Positions 15,901 through 25,100 of a stretch of 64,000 bases of DNA are shown in pieces. The stretch is taken from assembly GCF_016863635.1 (NCBI RefSeq), contig NZ_BOPG01000006.1, positions 124,001 to 188,000 of the forward strand, written 5' to 3'. The translations under genes were made by a program, and so were the position numbers. Below the pieces are notes generated by a model. The model saw nothing but the letters and a program-made list of their open reading frames with translations. It did not search any database and had not been told where the DNA came from. Positions within the stretch are counted from its first letter, which is position 1. Each line of letters opens with the position of its first letter. The stretch is from Virgisporangium aurantiacum (GTDB lineage Bacteria; Actinomycetota; Actinomycetes; Mycobacteriales; Micromonosporaceae).

Positions 15901-17769
15901 ATGGCTGAATCCGTGGCCTCACCACGGCGGTTACGGCTGGCCCGGCATCTTGCCGTCCCGGTCCTGGCTGCCGCGGTGGTCGCGTTGTTGCCCCTCGCGA
16001 AGTCCGGCACCTCCGGCGGAACCGGCGACACCTGGACGCCGATGTCGCCGGTGAAGGTCGCGTTCGAACACGGTGGCGGCGGCGGTTCCACGGTGCAGAG
16101 TCATCTGCTCGGTTTCAACGACTTCCACGGCGCGCTCGACCCGCCCACGGGCAGCGGCGCAACCGTCAACGGCACGCCCGCCGGCGGCTCGGAGTACCTC
16201 GGCTACTGGGTCAAGAAGCTGCGGGCCGAGGCCAGGCAGCAGACGCCGTACGTCTACACGGTCGCGGCCGGTGACCTGGTCGGCGCGTCGCCGCTGGTGA
16301 GCGCCGCGTTCCACGACGAGCCGTCGATCGAGGTGCTCAACGCGATCGGCCTCGACATCAGCTCGGTGGGTAACCACGAGTACGACGAGGGCACCAAGGA
16401 GCTCGAGCGGCTGCAGCGCGGCGGGTGCCACCCCACCGACGGCTGCCAGGACGGCGACCCGTACCGCGGCGCCGACTTCGAGTACCTCGCGGCGAACGTC
16501 GTCAACAAGAACACCGGGCTGCCGCACCTGTCGCCGATCACCCTGCGGTGGGTCGGCGGCGTGCTGGTCGGCTTCGTCGGCATGACGCTCAAGGGCACCC
16601 CGGGCATCGTGAACCCGGCCGGCATCACCACGGTCGAGTTCAAGGACGAGATCGAGACCGCGAACAAGTACGCCGACCTGCTCAAGCGCTTCCTGGGCAT
16701 CAAGGCGATGGTGCTGACGATCCACGAGGGTGGCGCGCAGAACCCGCCGCCGGCCGTGATCGACCCGTCGAGCTGCGCGAACTTCGCGGGCGCGATCACC
16801 CCGATCGTGGCCGGTCTCCGGCCGGAGTTCGGTGTGGTCGTCTCCGGTCACACGCACCGGTTCTACACCTGCGAACTGCCGAACTCGGGCGGCACGAGCG
16901 TGGTCACCAGCGCCGGCACCAACGGCCAGCTGGTCACCGACATCTCGATGAAGCTCGACCGGCGGACCAGGAAGTTCGTCGAGGTCAGCGCGCGCAACGT
17001 GATCGCCGAGAACGGCGTGCGGAACCCCGACGGCACCTGGCAGACCACCGCACCCGGCGTGTTCGTGCGGAACCCGGCCCTGGTCGACCCGAAGGTGAAG
17101 ACGGTCGCCGACAAGTACCGCACCGCCGTCGCGCCGATCGCGAACCGCATCGTCGGCTCGATCAGCGGCGACATCACCCGCGACGTGGCACTGACCAGCA
17201 ACCAGGAGAGCCCGCTCGGCGACGTGATCGCCGACGCGCAACTCCGGTACACCGCGGCCTCGGCCGGCGCGCAGATCGCGCTGATGAACCCGGGCGGCAT
17301 CCGGGCGTCGCTGTCGTACGCCAACAGTCCGGGTGGCGAAGCACCCGGCCAGGTGACGTACGGCGAGGCGTTCACGGTGCAGCCGTTCAACAACCTCGTG
17401 GTGACGCAGACGCTCACCGGTGCCCAGATCAAGGACGTGCTGGAGCAGCAGTTCCCGACCGTCAACGGCGCACAGGTGCTGCGGATCCTGCAGGTCTCGG
17501 CCGGGTTCAGCTACACCTACAACAGCACCCTGCCGGCCGGCAGCCGGATCTCGAACATCGCGCTCAACGGCACGCCGATCGACCCGGCGGCGACCTACCG
17601 GGTGACGACGAACGACTTCCTGGCCAACGGCGGTGACGGCTTCACCGCCCTCACCGGTGGCACCAACCGCGTCACCGCGCCGGGCTTCGACGTCGACGCC
17701 CTGGTCGCCTACCTGGCGACCGGCCCGATCGCGCCGGGTCCGGCCAACCGGATCGCCCGCACGGTGTAA
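15901..17769 (+). CDS. Secreted 5'-nucleotidase/UshA-type metallophosphoesterase
   Basis: 622 residues. ATG 15901 follows AAGGAG (15889-15894). A signal/anchor (about 14-36), then the metallophosphatase domain with metal ligands LGFNDFHG, VAAGDLVGASP, SVGNHEYDEG, and VVVSGHTHRFY. The C-terminal nucleotide-recognition domain has NQESPLGDVIADAQ, LMNPGGIRASL and TNDFLANGGDGF. Releases phosphate from extracellular nucleotides. Complete, with all ligands intact. Confidence 0.93.
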   Translation: MAESVASPRRLRLARHLAVPVLAAAVVALLPLAKSGTSGGTGDTWTPMSPVKVAFEHGGGGGSTVQSHLLGFNDFHGALDPPTGSGATVNGTPAGGSEYLGYWVKKLRAEARQQTPYVYTVAAGDLVGASPLVSAAFHDEPSIEVLNAIGLDISSVGNHEYDEGTKELERLQRGGCHPTDGCQDGDPYRGADFEYLAANVVNKNTGLPHLSPITLRWVGGVLVGFVGMTLKGTPGIVNPAGITTVEFKDEIETANKYADLLKRFLGIKAMVLTIHEGGAQNPPPAVIDPSSCANFAGAITPIVAGLRPEFGVVVSGHTHRFYTCELPNSGGTSVVTSAGTNGQLVTDISMKLDRRTRKFVEVSARNVIAENGVRNPDGTWQTTAPGVFVRNPALVDPKVKTVADKYRTAVAPIANRIVGSISGDITRDVALTSNQESPLGDVIADAQLRYTAASAGAQIALMNPGGIRASLSYANSPGGEAPGQVTYGEAFTVQPFNNLVVTQTLTGAQIKDVLEQQFPTVNGAQVLRILQVSAGFSYTYNSTLPAGSRISNIALNGTPIDPAATYRVTTNDFLANGGDGFTALTGGTNRVTAPGFDVDALVAYLATGPIAPGPANRIARTV

Positions 17770-17786
17770 TCGGTTCCGCTACGACG

Positions 17787-17818
17787 GACCCCCTGGCACG
17801 CTGTGGGCCAGGGGGTCC
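17787..17818 (+). terminator. Strong hairpin after the nucleotidase gene
   Basis: GGACCCCCTGGC and GCCAGGGGGTCC make a perfect 12-bp stem with an 8-base loop, 18 bases after the nucleotidase stop. The 3' arm holds the only Shine-Dalgarno-like sequence (GGGGG) for the GNAT gene that starts at 17823. Confidence 0.8.
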
Positions 17819-17822
17819 TCTC

Positions 17823-18362
17823 GTGTTCACTCACAAACCGACGCTCACCGGCGAACGCGTGATCCTGCGCCCGGTAACGGTCGACGACGTGCCCGGCCTG
17901 GCCGCGATGCTGGCCGACCCGGAGGGCGGCCGGCTCACCGGCACACATGCCACGTTCACCGACGATCAACTGCGCGCCTGGTACGCCACCCGCGGCGAGC
18001 AGTGCGACCGGCTCGACCTGGCCGTGATCGACCGCGGGACCGGCTCCTACGCCGGCGAGGTGGTTCTGAACGACCTCGACGAGACCAACCTCGCGTGCGG
18101 CTTCCGCATCAGCCTCGGCCCGGCCGCCCGCGGGCGCGGCCTGGGCACCGAGGCCACCCGGCTGGTCGTCGGGTACGCGATCGAGGAGGTCGGCCTGCAC
18201 CGCGTGGAACTGGAGGTGTACGCCTTCAATCCACGGGCGCAGGCCGTCTACGAGAGGGTCGGTTTCGTCCGCGAGGGTGTCCGTCGCGACGCCCTACGCT
18301 GGGACGGCGAGTGGATCGACGCGATCACGATGTCGATCCTCTCCACCGAGTGGCCCCGTTAG
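17823..18362 (+). CDS. GNAT N-acetyltransferase, RimJ/RimL-like
   Basis: 179 residues. GNAT features are GERVILRPVTVDDVPGLAAM at the start, the acetyl-CoA loop GPAARGRGLGTEATRLVVGY, and FNPRAQAVYERVGFVREG. Closest in style to ribosomal-protein or small-molecule RimJ/RimL acetyltransferases; substrate unknown. The GTG start is 4 bases after a terminator hairpin. The stop codon overlaps that of the convergent ABC permease gene. Confidence 0.88.
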   Translation: MFTHKPTLTGERVILRPVTVDDVPGLAAMLADPEGGRLTGTHATFTDDQLRAWYATRGEQCDRLDLAVIDRGTGSYAGEVVLNDLDETNLACGFRISLGPAARGRGLGTEATRLVVGYAIEEVGLHRVELEVYAFNPRAQAVYERVGFVREGVRRDALRWDGEWIDAITMSILSTEWPR

Positions 18363-19423
18363 ATGCTGTCCCACTTGAACAGCTTCGCGGAGATCGCCGT
18401 CAGCACCACCGCGAAGCCCAGCAGGATGCCGATCTCCGGCAGCACCGCCTCGGGGGTGCGCCCGCGCACCATCACGTCGAGCATCGCGCTGTTCAGGTGC
18501 TTGAGCGGGAAGACCTCCGAGACCGCGCGCAGCCAGGCCGGCGCGCTGTCGAGCGGGAAGAACGACCCGGAGAGGAACGCCATCGGCAGCACGATGATGT
18601 TGACGATCGCGCTCGCGGCCTCCTGCGTTCTCGCCCACGAGCCGGCCAGCAGGCCGATCGACAGGAACGCCAGCGTGCCGGCCATGATCAGGGGTATGGC
18701 CATCCACCAGTAGGCGGTGAGCTGCAGCCCGAAGTAGGGCAGCGACGCGACGCCGATGAAGATGGCCGCCTGCGCGAACGCGATCAGCAGGCTGATGCCC
18801 ACCCGGGCGGCCACCACCGCACCCGGGCTCACCGGCGCCAGCCGCAGACGGCGGAGCAGCTTCTTCTCCCGCCAGGTCACCAGCGTCAACGCGGCGCCGA
18901 ACGTCGCACCGGTCGCGATCGCCCAGCCGAGCAGGCCCGGCGTGATGAACTGGATGGTCTTCAGCGACTCGTCCTCGACCTGTTGGGTATCGAGGGAGAA
19001 CTTCGGCGGCACCCCGCTCTGCGCCTGGTTGGCGCCCTCGACCAGCGAGTTGAAGATCGACCGGACGGTGCCGGCCCGCACCTGGTCGGCCGCGGAGAAG
19101 TGCAGGACGACCTGGTCGCCCTGCTGCTCGACCGAGGCCGCCACGTCGCCGTCCTTGACGGCCTTCAGGGCCGAGGCGGCGTCGTCGCGGCGCTCGACCT
19201 TCATCACCTTGTCGAGTTCGGCCCGCGCGTCGGCGGGCAGCGAGTCGAGCACCGGCACGGCACCGACCTGCAGCACGTCGACCTTGGAGACCCCGCTGTC
19301 CTTGAAGAGCCCGCCGAACAGCAGCAGGAACATCAGCGGGAAGAAGATCGTGAAGAACAGGGCCGCCCGGTCCCGGACGAACCCGAGCAGCATCGCCCGC
19401 GAAAGGCTCCGTAAACCCAGCAT
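18359..19423 (-). CDS. ABC-2 type exporter permease
   Basis: 354 residues. One N-terminal helix (ALFFTIFFPLMFLLLFGG), a roughly 150-residue extracytoplasmic domain, then five helices. It carries the ABC-2 signature surroundings (PLDSAPAWLRAVSEVFPLKH), where a P-L-x-x-x-P loop precedes the last helices. Its ATG lies inside the stop of the upstream ATPase gene (ATGA overlap), so the two are one exporter of the DrrAB type. Substrate unknown. Confidence 0.9.
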   Translation of the reverse strand: MLGLRSLSRAMLLGFVRDRAALFFTIFFPLMFLLLFGGLFKDSGVSKVDVLQVGAVPVLDSLPADARAELDKVMKVERRDDAASALKAVKDGDVAASVEQQGDQVVLHFSAADQVRAGTVRSIFNSLVEGANQAQSGVPPKFSLDTQQVEDESLKTIQFITPGLLGWAIATGATFGAALTLVTWREKKLLRRLRLAPVSPGAVVAARVGISLLIAFAQAAIFIGVASLPYFGLQLTAYWWMAIPLIMAGTLAFLSIGLLAGSWARTQEAASAIVNIIVLPMAFLSGSFFPLDSAPAWLRAVSEVFPLKHLNSAMLDVMVRGRTPEAVLPEIGILLGFAVVLTAISAKLFKWDSI

Positions 19424-20334
19424 CAGGCCCGGTACTCCCGTCCGGTCAGGTTCAGGAAGACGTCCTCGAGCGTCGCGGCCTTCACGGACAGTCCGTGCAG
19501 CGCGTCGCGGTCGGCCAGGGCGGCGAGCACCGGCCCGGGTTCGGTGGTCGCGAACGTCAGCGAGACGCCGTCGTCCTCGACGGTCGCGGACGGCTGGATC
19601 GCCTGCGCGTCGGCCATCGGCAGCGCGCCGCTCTCGACCGAGATGCGGGTCGGCGCCTCCAGGCCGCGCACCAGCGTGGCCGGCGGACCCAGTTCGAGCA
19701 CCTGGCCCCGGTCCATGATCGCGACCCGGTCGCAGAGCGCCTCGGCCTCGTCCATGTAATGGGTGGTGAGCACCACCGTGCGTCCGGCGTCGTTGATCTT
19801 CCGCAGCAGGTCCCAGAGGTTCCGCCGGGCCTGCGGGTCCAGGGCGGCCGTCGGCTCGTCCAGGAAGACCAGTTCGGGATCGTGCACCAGCGCGCAGGCG
19901 ATCGACAGCCGCTGCATCTGGCCGCCGCTGAGCTTCTCGGTGCGGCTGTCGGCCTTGTCGGTGAGCCCGACTGTGTCGAGCATCTCATCGGCCCGGCCGG
20001 CCGCGACGCCGTACAGCGACGCGAACATGCGGATCTGCTCACGCGCGGTGAGCCGCTCGAAGAAGGACGACGCCTGCAACTGGACGCCCATGCGGGTCAA
20101 CAGCCCCTTGTTGCGCGGCCACGGCGACGTGCCGAACACGCTCACGGTGCCGCTGTCGGGCTCGCGCAGGCCCTCGATGATCTCCAGGGTGGTGGTCTTT
20201 CCGGCGCCGTTCGGGCCGAGAATTCCGAAGAACTCCCCCGCCTGCACCTCGAACGTCACGCCGTCGACGGCCCTGGTGTCGCCGTACCGCTTGTGGATGT
20301 CATTTACTTCAATCGTCCCCGCCACGGGAAGCAC
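19423..20334 (-). CDS. ABC exporter ATP-binding protein (DrrA-like)
   Basis: 303 residues. Walker A GPNGAGKTTT, Q-loop VQLQASSFFERLTAREQI, signature LSGGQMQRLSIACALV, Walker B LVFLDEPTAALD and the H-loop LTTHYMDEAE are all intact, with a C-terminal extension typical of daunorubicin-resistance-like ATPases. Partner of the permease at 18359-19423. The GTG at 20334 is chosen; a GTG three codons in is nearly equivalent. Confidence 0.92.
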   Translation of the reverse strand: MLPVAGTIEVNDIHKRYGDTRAVDGVTFEVQAGEFFGILGPNGAGKTTTLEIIEGLREPDSGTVSVFGTSPWPRNKGLLTRMGVQLQASSFFERLTAREQIRMFASLYGVAAGRADEMLDTVGLTDKADSRTEKLSGGQMQRLSIACALVHDPELVFLDEPTAALDPQARRNLWDLLRKINDAGRTVVLTTHYMDEAEALCDRVAIMDRGQVLELGPPATLVRGLEAPTRISVESGALPMADAQAIQPSATVEDDGVSLTFATTEPGPVLAALADRDALHGLSVKAATLEDVFLNLTGREYRA

Positions 20335-20353
20335 CCTAGCGGTCCAACATCAA

Positions 20354-20391
20354 CCGGCGCGCCCGACGAAAGTATCCGTCGGACGCGCCGG
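20354..20391. terminator. 15-bp hairpin separating two minus-strand operons
   Basis: CCGGCGCGCCCGACG pairs with CGTCGGACGCGCCGG with one mismatch, and an 8-base loop. It lies downstream of the acidic-protein gene and upstream of the ABC genes, on the same strand, so the four-gene M50 block ends here. Confidence 0.8.
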
Positions 20392-20412
20392 GTTTGTCCC
20401 GCCTCGCGGCGT

Positions 20413-20883
20413 CTATAGGGCCAGGTACGAATCGTCGGCCGAAACGGTCTCGTACGCCCCGTCGTGGTTGTGATCGGACGAAAGGTCACTCCACCAGCCC
20501 TGTTCACCGGGGCTGGAGCCGATCAGGTCATATGTGGCATCAAAGTTCATATCGGAAAGGCTGCCGAGATCGAGACCGGAGAGGTCGAATTCGAGGCCGT
20601 CCAGCAGTCCGCCGGGCTCCTCGGTCGCGCTCTGGTCGTCGTACTCGCCGAATCCGGATTCCCCGAACTCGGTCGCGTCCCCGGGCTCGTCGACGGGCGC
20701 GAAGGTCGCGCCGTCGACGTCACCGGGATCGTGGGACGGGCCCCACTCGGCGTCCTCGTGGGTAAAGGTGTTCGCGTTATGGTCAGCGCCGGTGGGTTCA
20801 TCGGCCCAGAGCGAGTCGGGCGCGCTGTGGGTGCCGTCGTCGCCGGCCCCCTCAAGGCCCTCGTAGTACTCGTATTCGCTCAT
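20413..20883 (-). CDS. Acidic low-complexity protein of the M50 operon
   Basis: 156 residues, extremely rich in Asp, Glu, Gly and Ser, with almost no basic residues. ATG 20883 follows GGGGAG. No signal peptide or membrane helix. The C-terminal segment SSDHNHDGAYETVSADDSY resembles the DxNxDG calcium-binding loops in the neighbouring protein at 20974-21924. No known family is recognised. Its place as last gene of the operon and the shared loop suggest a companion substrate or calcium-binding partner (inference). Confidence 0.7.
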   Translation of the reverse strand: MSEYEYYEGLEGAGDDGTHSAPDSLWADEPTGADHNANTFTHEDAEWGPSHDPGDVDGATFAPVDEPGDATEFGESGFGEYDDQSATEEPGGLLDGLEFDLSGLDLGSLSDMNFDATYDLIGSSPGEQGWWSDLSSDHNHDGAYETVSADDSYLAL

Positions 20884-20973
20884 CGCCGCTGCTCCCCAGC
20901 CGTCGTTGGTGATGTGCTCAACGGTAGGTAACAGCGGTCAGCGGGTGCTCCCCAAAGTGTGCCGCGCTCGCGG

Positions 20974-21924
20974 CTACTGCGCCTGGGGGTCGCGCATCTC
21001 CGAGCGCTGGGCCTCGTACGCCGGCGGCTGCTGACGGGCGTCCAGCCAGCCGTCACCGTCGTTGTCGACCCACCGGGTGTCGAGCGTCCCGTCGCCGTCC
21101 TCGTCGGTGGTCGCCTCGTCGATCAGGCCGTCCCGGTCGAGGTCGTGGCCGACGAACTCCACGTTGCCGTCGCCGTCGCGGTCGACGTTGAGGTCGACCC
21201 CGCCGTCGTCGCGGTCGGTCACCGTGAAGTTGTCCCACCGGCCGTCGCCGTTGGCGTCGACCCGGGTGGTGTACTCCTGCGCGGCCGCGCTGCTGTAGAT
21301 GGTTCCGCGCGGCGACTCCTCGACCCCGCCGTCGCTCATGAAGTCGCCGGCCTGGCTCACCGCCGCGCCGAGCCCTTCACCGCCGCCGTGCCGGGGCCGG
21401 TACTCGGTGCCGTCCGTCTCGTTGCCGAAACTCGCCTGTGACGAGCCGTCGTCGCCGAAGCTGGCACCGGACCGGACCTCGTCGCCGCCGCCCTGGCCGG
21501 GGCTGGCCGACCCGAAGCTCGCGCCCGACCTGCCCTCGTCCACTCCGAAACTCGCACCGGACCGGGCCTCGTCGGCACCGAAACTCGCGCCCGATCGCCC
21601 CGGACCGGTGGGCTGGTCGGTCGGGTGATCGGTGAGGAAGGAGCCGCCACCCTGCCCGCCGCCCTGCCCGCCGGGGGCCGGGTCGGCGAGCCCGCCCAGC
21701 CCGCCCATCGGCGAGAGCAGCCCGAACAGGCTTGCCTTGCTGGTGCGCGTCTCGACATGGCGCTGGCTGTCGCCGGCGCCGGTGTCGACCTGCGACCGCA
21801 GCAGGTCCAGCTCGTCGGGCGACAGCCGGTAACCGGCGAGCGCCCGGGCCGGGTCGGTGGCCAACTCGTCACGGAACGCCGGGTCGGAGACCAGGCGTTC
21901 CAGGGCGGCGTCGAAATCCGTCAT
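20974..21924 (-). CDS. NHLP-like leader protein with SGASFG and calcium-loop repeats
   Basis: 316 residues. Residues 1-46 (FDAALERLVSDPAFRDEL, then DPARALAGYRLSPDELDLL) look like the Nif11/nitrile-hydratase-type leader domains (Os1348/NHLP clan) that guide RiPP precursors. A Gly-rich part follows. Residues 110-170 hold four RSGASFG units plus a fifth degenerate SQASFG. Residues 222-296 have five DxDxDG-type loops (DANGDGRWD, DRDGDGNVE, DLDRDGLID, DEDGDGTLD, DNDGDGWLD), as in thrombospondin-3 or dockerin repeats. No signal peptide. Family call is by eye. Confidence 0.7.
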   Translation of the reverse strand: MTDFDAALERLVSDPAFRDELATDPARALAGYRLSPDELDLLRSQVDTGAGDSQRHVETRTSKASLFGLLSPMGGLGGLADPAPGGQGGGQGGGSFLTDHPTDQPTGPGRSGASFGADEARSGASFGVDEGRSGASFGSASPGQGGGDEVRSGASFGDDGSSQASFGNETDGTEYRPRHGGGEGLGAAVSQAGDFMSDGGVEESPRGTIYSSAAAQEYTTRVDANGDGRWDNFTVTDRDDGGVDLNVDRDGDGNVEFVGHDLDRDGLIDEATTDEDGDGTLDTRWVDNDGDGWLDARQQPPAYEAQRSEMRDPQAQ

Positions 21925-21942
21925 GAGCCAAAGGTCCCTCGG

Positions 21943-22158
21943 TCAGTCAAGTTCGGGCATGGGGACGGGCTGCGGCCGGGGCCGGCACGTCCCACACTGC
22001 ACGGCGTCCTCCACGACGAGCCCCTCGGCGCGACCGCGGGCCTGGCTACGGTGCACCTCGAGGAGGTACGGGCCGAACTTCGCGTGGTCTTCGCACAGCC
22101 CGCGCGCGCAGAACCGGCACGAACCGCGCGCAGCCTTGGCGCAGAACCAGCACAACAT
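21943..22158 (-). CDS. Small CxxC zinc-ribbon-like protein
   Basis: 71 residues. Cysteine pairs CWFC and CRFC near the N terminus, GLCEDHAKFG, and a C-terminal CGTC. The pattern suggests one or two bound zinc ions. GAGGAGACC upstream is a good ribosome site. It lies 32 bases after the M50 gene and 18 before the leader protein gene, so it is co-transcribed. Function unknown; it may be a partner or adaptor for the membrane protease. Confidence 0.75.
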   Translation of the reverse strand: MLCWFCAKAARGSCRFCARGLCEDHAKFGPYLLEVHRSQARGRAEGLVVEDAVQCGTCRPRPQPVPMPELD

Positions 22159-22190
22159 CCGACTCGGTCTCCTCTATGTCCGGGTGGTGT

Positions 22191-25100
22191 CTATCCGATG
22201 ATCGGGCAGCCGACGTACGAGACCGTGCCGGCTCCGGCGGAAGAAGTATTGCCGGCCCCGTCGGTCGCGACAATGGTCACGTTGATCCGGTCACTGCGCC
22301 CTCCGCTGAACGGGCCGATGGTGCCGGAGTAGCTCCCGCCCTTGCCGCTCATCGTCACCTGACCGCTCCGGCCGCTGATCGCGAACGTGTAGCGGGCGAC
22401 CACCGACCTCACCCCGGAGGCCGAGTCGCTCACGTTCGCGAACACGCCGGCGGTCGAGGTGTTCTCGAAGCACTGCGGGTCGTAGATCATGCCGCCCGTT
22501 TCGGCTCCGCTGATCACCGGCGGGGTGGTGTCCCTCGGCGGCGGCGGCGATGTCGTCGGGGGCGTCGTCGGTGGGGTGGTGGGCGGCGTGGTGGGCGCCG
22601 TCGTCGGTGGGTTCTGGGGTGGGTTCTGGGGCGGGTTCGGGCGCCGCGTCGTCGGGCCGCGAGTGGGGTCGCGGGTCGGGTCGGGCGCGGCCTCGGTGGT
22701 CGAGCTCGACGGCGCCGGGGTCAGCGACGGCACCGGTGACGACGACGAGGGCGGCGGTTCCGCGGTCGGTTCCGCCGTGCCGGAGACCGGCAGGGCCACC
22801 CCGTCACCGCAGTCGAGCGTGGTGTCGGTGGTCGGCAGCAGGTCGTCGGAGAGGCGCACCGCACCGGTCGACGCCACGGTCGCCTGGGGTTCGGTGATCC
22901 AGCGGGCGTCGCCGGTGTTGGCCACGGGGCCGGCCGACGTGCCGAGCGCCAGCGCGAGCGGCGCGAACGCGCCGGACGAGGCGCCGGTGTCGACCAGGAT
23001 CCGGCCGCGGTCGAGCCGCAGCGCGGCGGTCGGCTTGATCGGGCCGGAACCGGTGCTGGCCAGCTCGCCGACCCCGGCCGCCGACCCGGCGCACAGCACG
23101 GTGCGCGAGCCGCCCCGGAACGTCAGCCAGGCGCCGGAGCGCTGGGCCACGGTGACCGAGTCGCCGGCGCCCACGTAGACCTCGTCGCCCGCGCCGAGTT
23201 TGATCTCCTTGCCGTCGACGACGGCGACGGTGGTGCCGCGCAGGCCGGTGAGCATCGCCTGGTCGGTGGGCATCTCGGCCCAGGCCGGGCCGGGCCAGAT
23301 GTTGCTGGTGGTGACGCCGAGCGCGAACACCAGCAACAGGAGCAGCAGCCACCACAACTTCCGCTCGAACCGGCGGTCGGCGTCCTCGTCGACCGGCGGC
23401 GGCGCGCCCGGTGGGGAGGCGAGCGGCGGGTAGGCGGCGGGTGGGTGGGCGCCGAACGTGGGCGCCGTGGCTCCGGCCGTCGACAGGGGACCGACGGCGC
23501 CCAGGAGCAGGGTGGTGCCGCTGACGGCGGGCAGGGTCCAGGTGCGCACCGGCGTCCGGGCGGTGGCCTGTGCGGCCGGCTGCCCCTCGCCGCGCGGGCC
23601 GATCAGGTCGCCGCGGCCCAGGGCGGTGCCGTCGCCGAGGGTGACAACACCGGCCGCGACCACGACCGCGTCGGTCGGGTCGGCGGTGGTCACGGGTGCG
23701 CCGGGCGCCCACGTCGACGGCTTCGAGCGGGCGGTCATCGCGAGCCGGTCGCTCTCGGTGAGCGCGGCCAGCGCCGGCGACTCGATGACCAGCGCCTCCA
23801 GCTCTTCCCGCTCGGCCGGTGGCGGCCCGAGCACCGGGCCCATCGCGGCGGCGATCGCGGGCGCCGGCACGGCGAGCAGCGTGGTGCCGGCGGTGATCCA
23901 GGTGAGGGCCGCCGGTGCGCCGGTGACCGCGCCGGCCAGGCCGACCAGGCCACCCGGGCCGACCCGCTCGCGGACCAGCCCGGACGGGTCGTTCGGACGC
24001 CGGCCCTCGACCGCGCCGTCGACCACGACGAACACGTCGGGCTGGGCGGCGCCGGCGAACACCAGGTGCTGACCGGTGCGCGGGTGCACCCAGCGGGCCT
24101 GCTCCGCGAGCGCGGCGAGCACCGGCGCGGGCAACCGGCCCAGGGCCGATTCCCGCAGCGCGGCCAGCCGGCGCGGCTCGTCGGCGGCCCGGCTCCGCTC
24201 GTGCATGGCACCACGTAGCCGACGGACCCGTCGTACCAGCCAGCCGCCGAACGCGTAACAAACCGGTGAGAGCAACCCCGCGACCACCGCGAGCAACAAA
24301 ATGCGCGCCGGCCACCCCGACCGCCACAGCCCCGTGGTCAGGCCGGCCACGCGATCGACGTATATGCGATACGCGAGGTTCGCGGCGATCACCAGCCACA
24401 CCACGGCGAGCATCCCGTACAACGCGATCAGCCGGCCCTCGCGGTCGAGGTGGGCGAACCGCGGCGGCCGGCGGCGCACCCGCGCGATCACCCAGGCCAG
24501 GCCGCGGGCCCGCAGGTTCGGGACCTCCAGCCAGTCCATGAGGAGGTAGTAGCCGTCGAGGGCGAGGAACGGGTTGAGGTTGAACAACGCGTTGAGGTAC
24601 CACGCGAAGCAGAGCTTGAACGCCCACGGCGCGGCCGGCGGGTAGACCGTCGCCACGATCATGGCGAAGCCGGCGAGCACGAGCCCGGCGGCCGGTCCGG
24701 CGGCGGTGGTGGTGATGCGGGCCTTCCGGCCGGCCATCCAGACGTCGGTGGTGTCGACGAACACGCTGGGGATGCCGAAGTAGACCAGGAAGCCGGCGAC
24801 CGGCACCTTCCGGCCCGCGTGCTTGGTGGCCAGCGCGTGGCCGAGCTCGTGACAGGCGAGCGCCACCACGTTGAGGCCGAGCAGCACCAGCGCGCCGACG
24901 ATGTACGAGTCCTCGGTGAGGAACACCGACTGCGCACCGCGCGCCCAGGTCCAGCAGAAGAGGCCGATCCCGGCCAGGCTGACGGCGGCGGCGAGGATCG
25001 CGCCGACGCGGGTGAACAGCAACCGGCCGCCGCCCTTGTACAGCGCGCCGACGAACGGGTCGACGCTCGCCAGCACCATCCGGCGGCCCTGCGCGAACGC

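Noticed and set aside
22560..22630. Short tandem repeats in the M50 gene (GGTGGTGGG-like)
   Set aside because: They encode the TTPP-type linker of the protein; spacers and palindromic direct repeats needed for CRISPR are missing.
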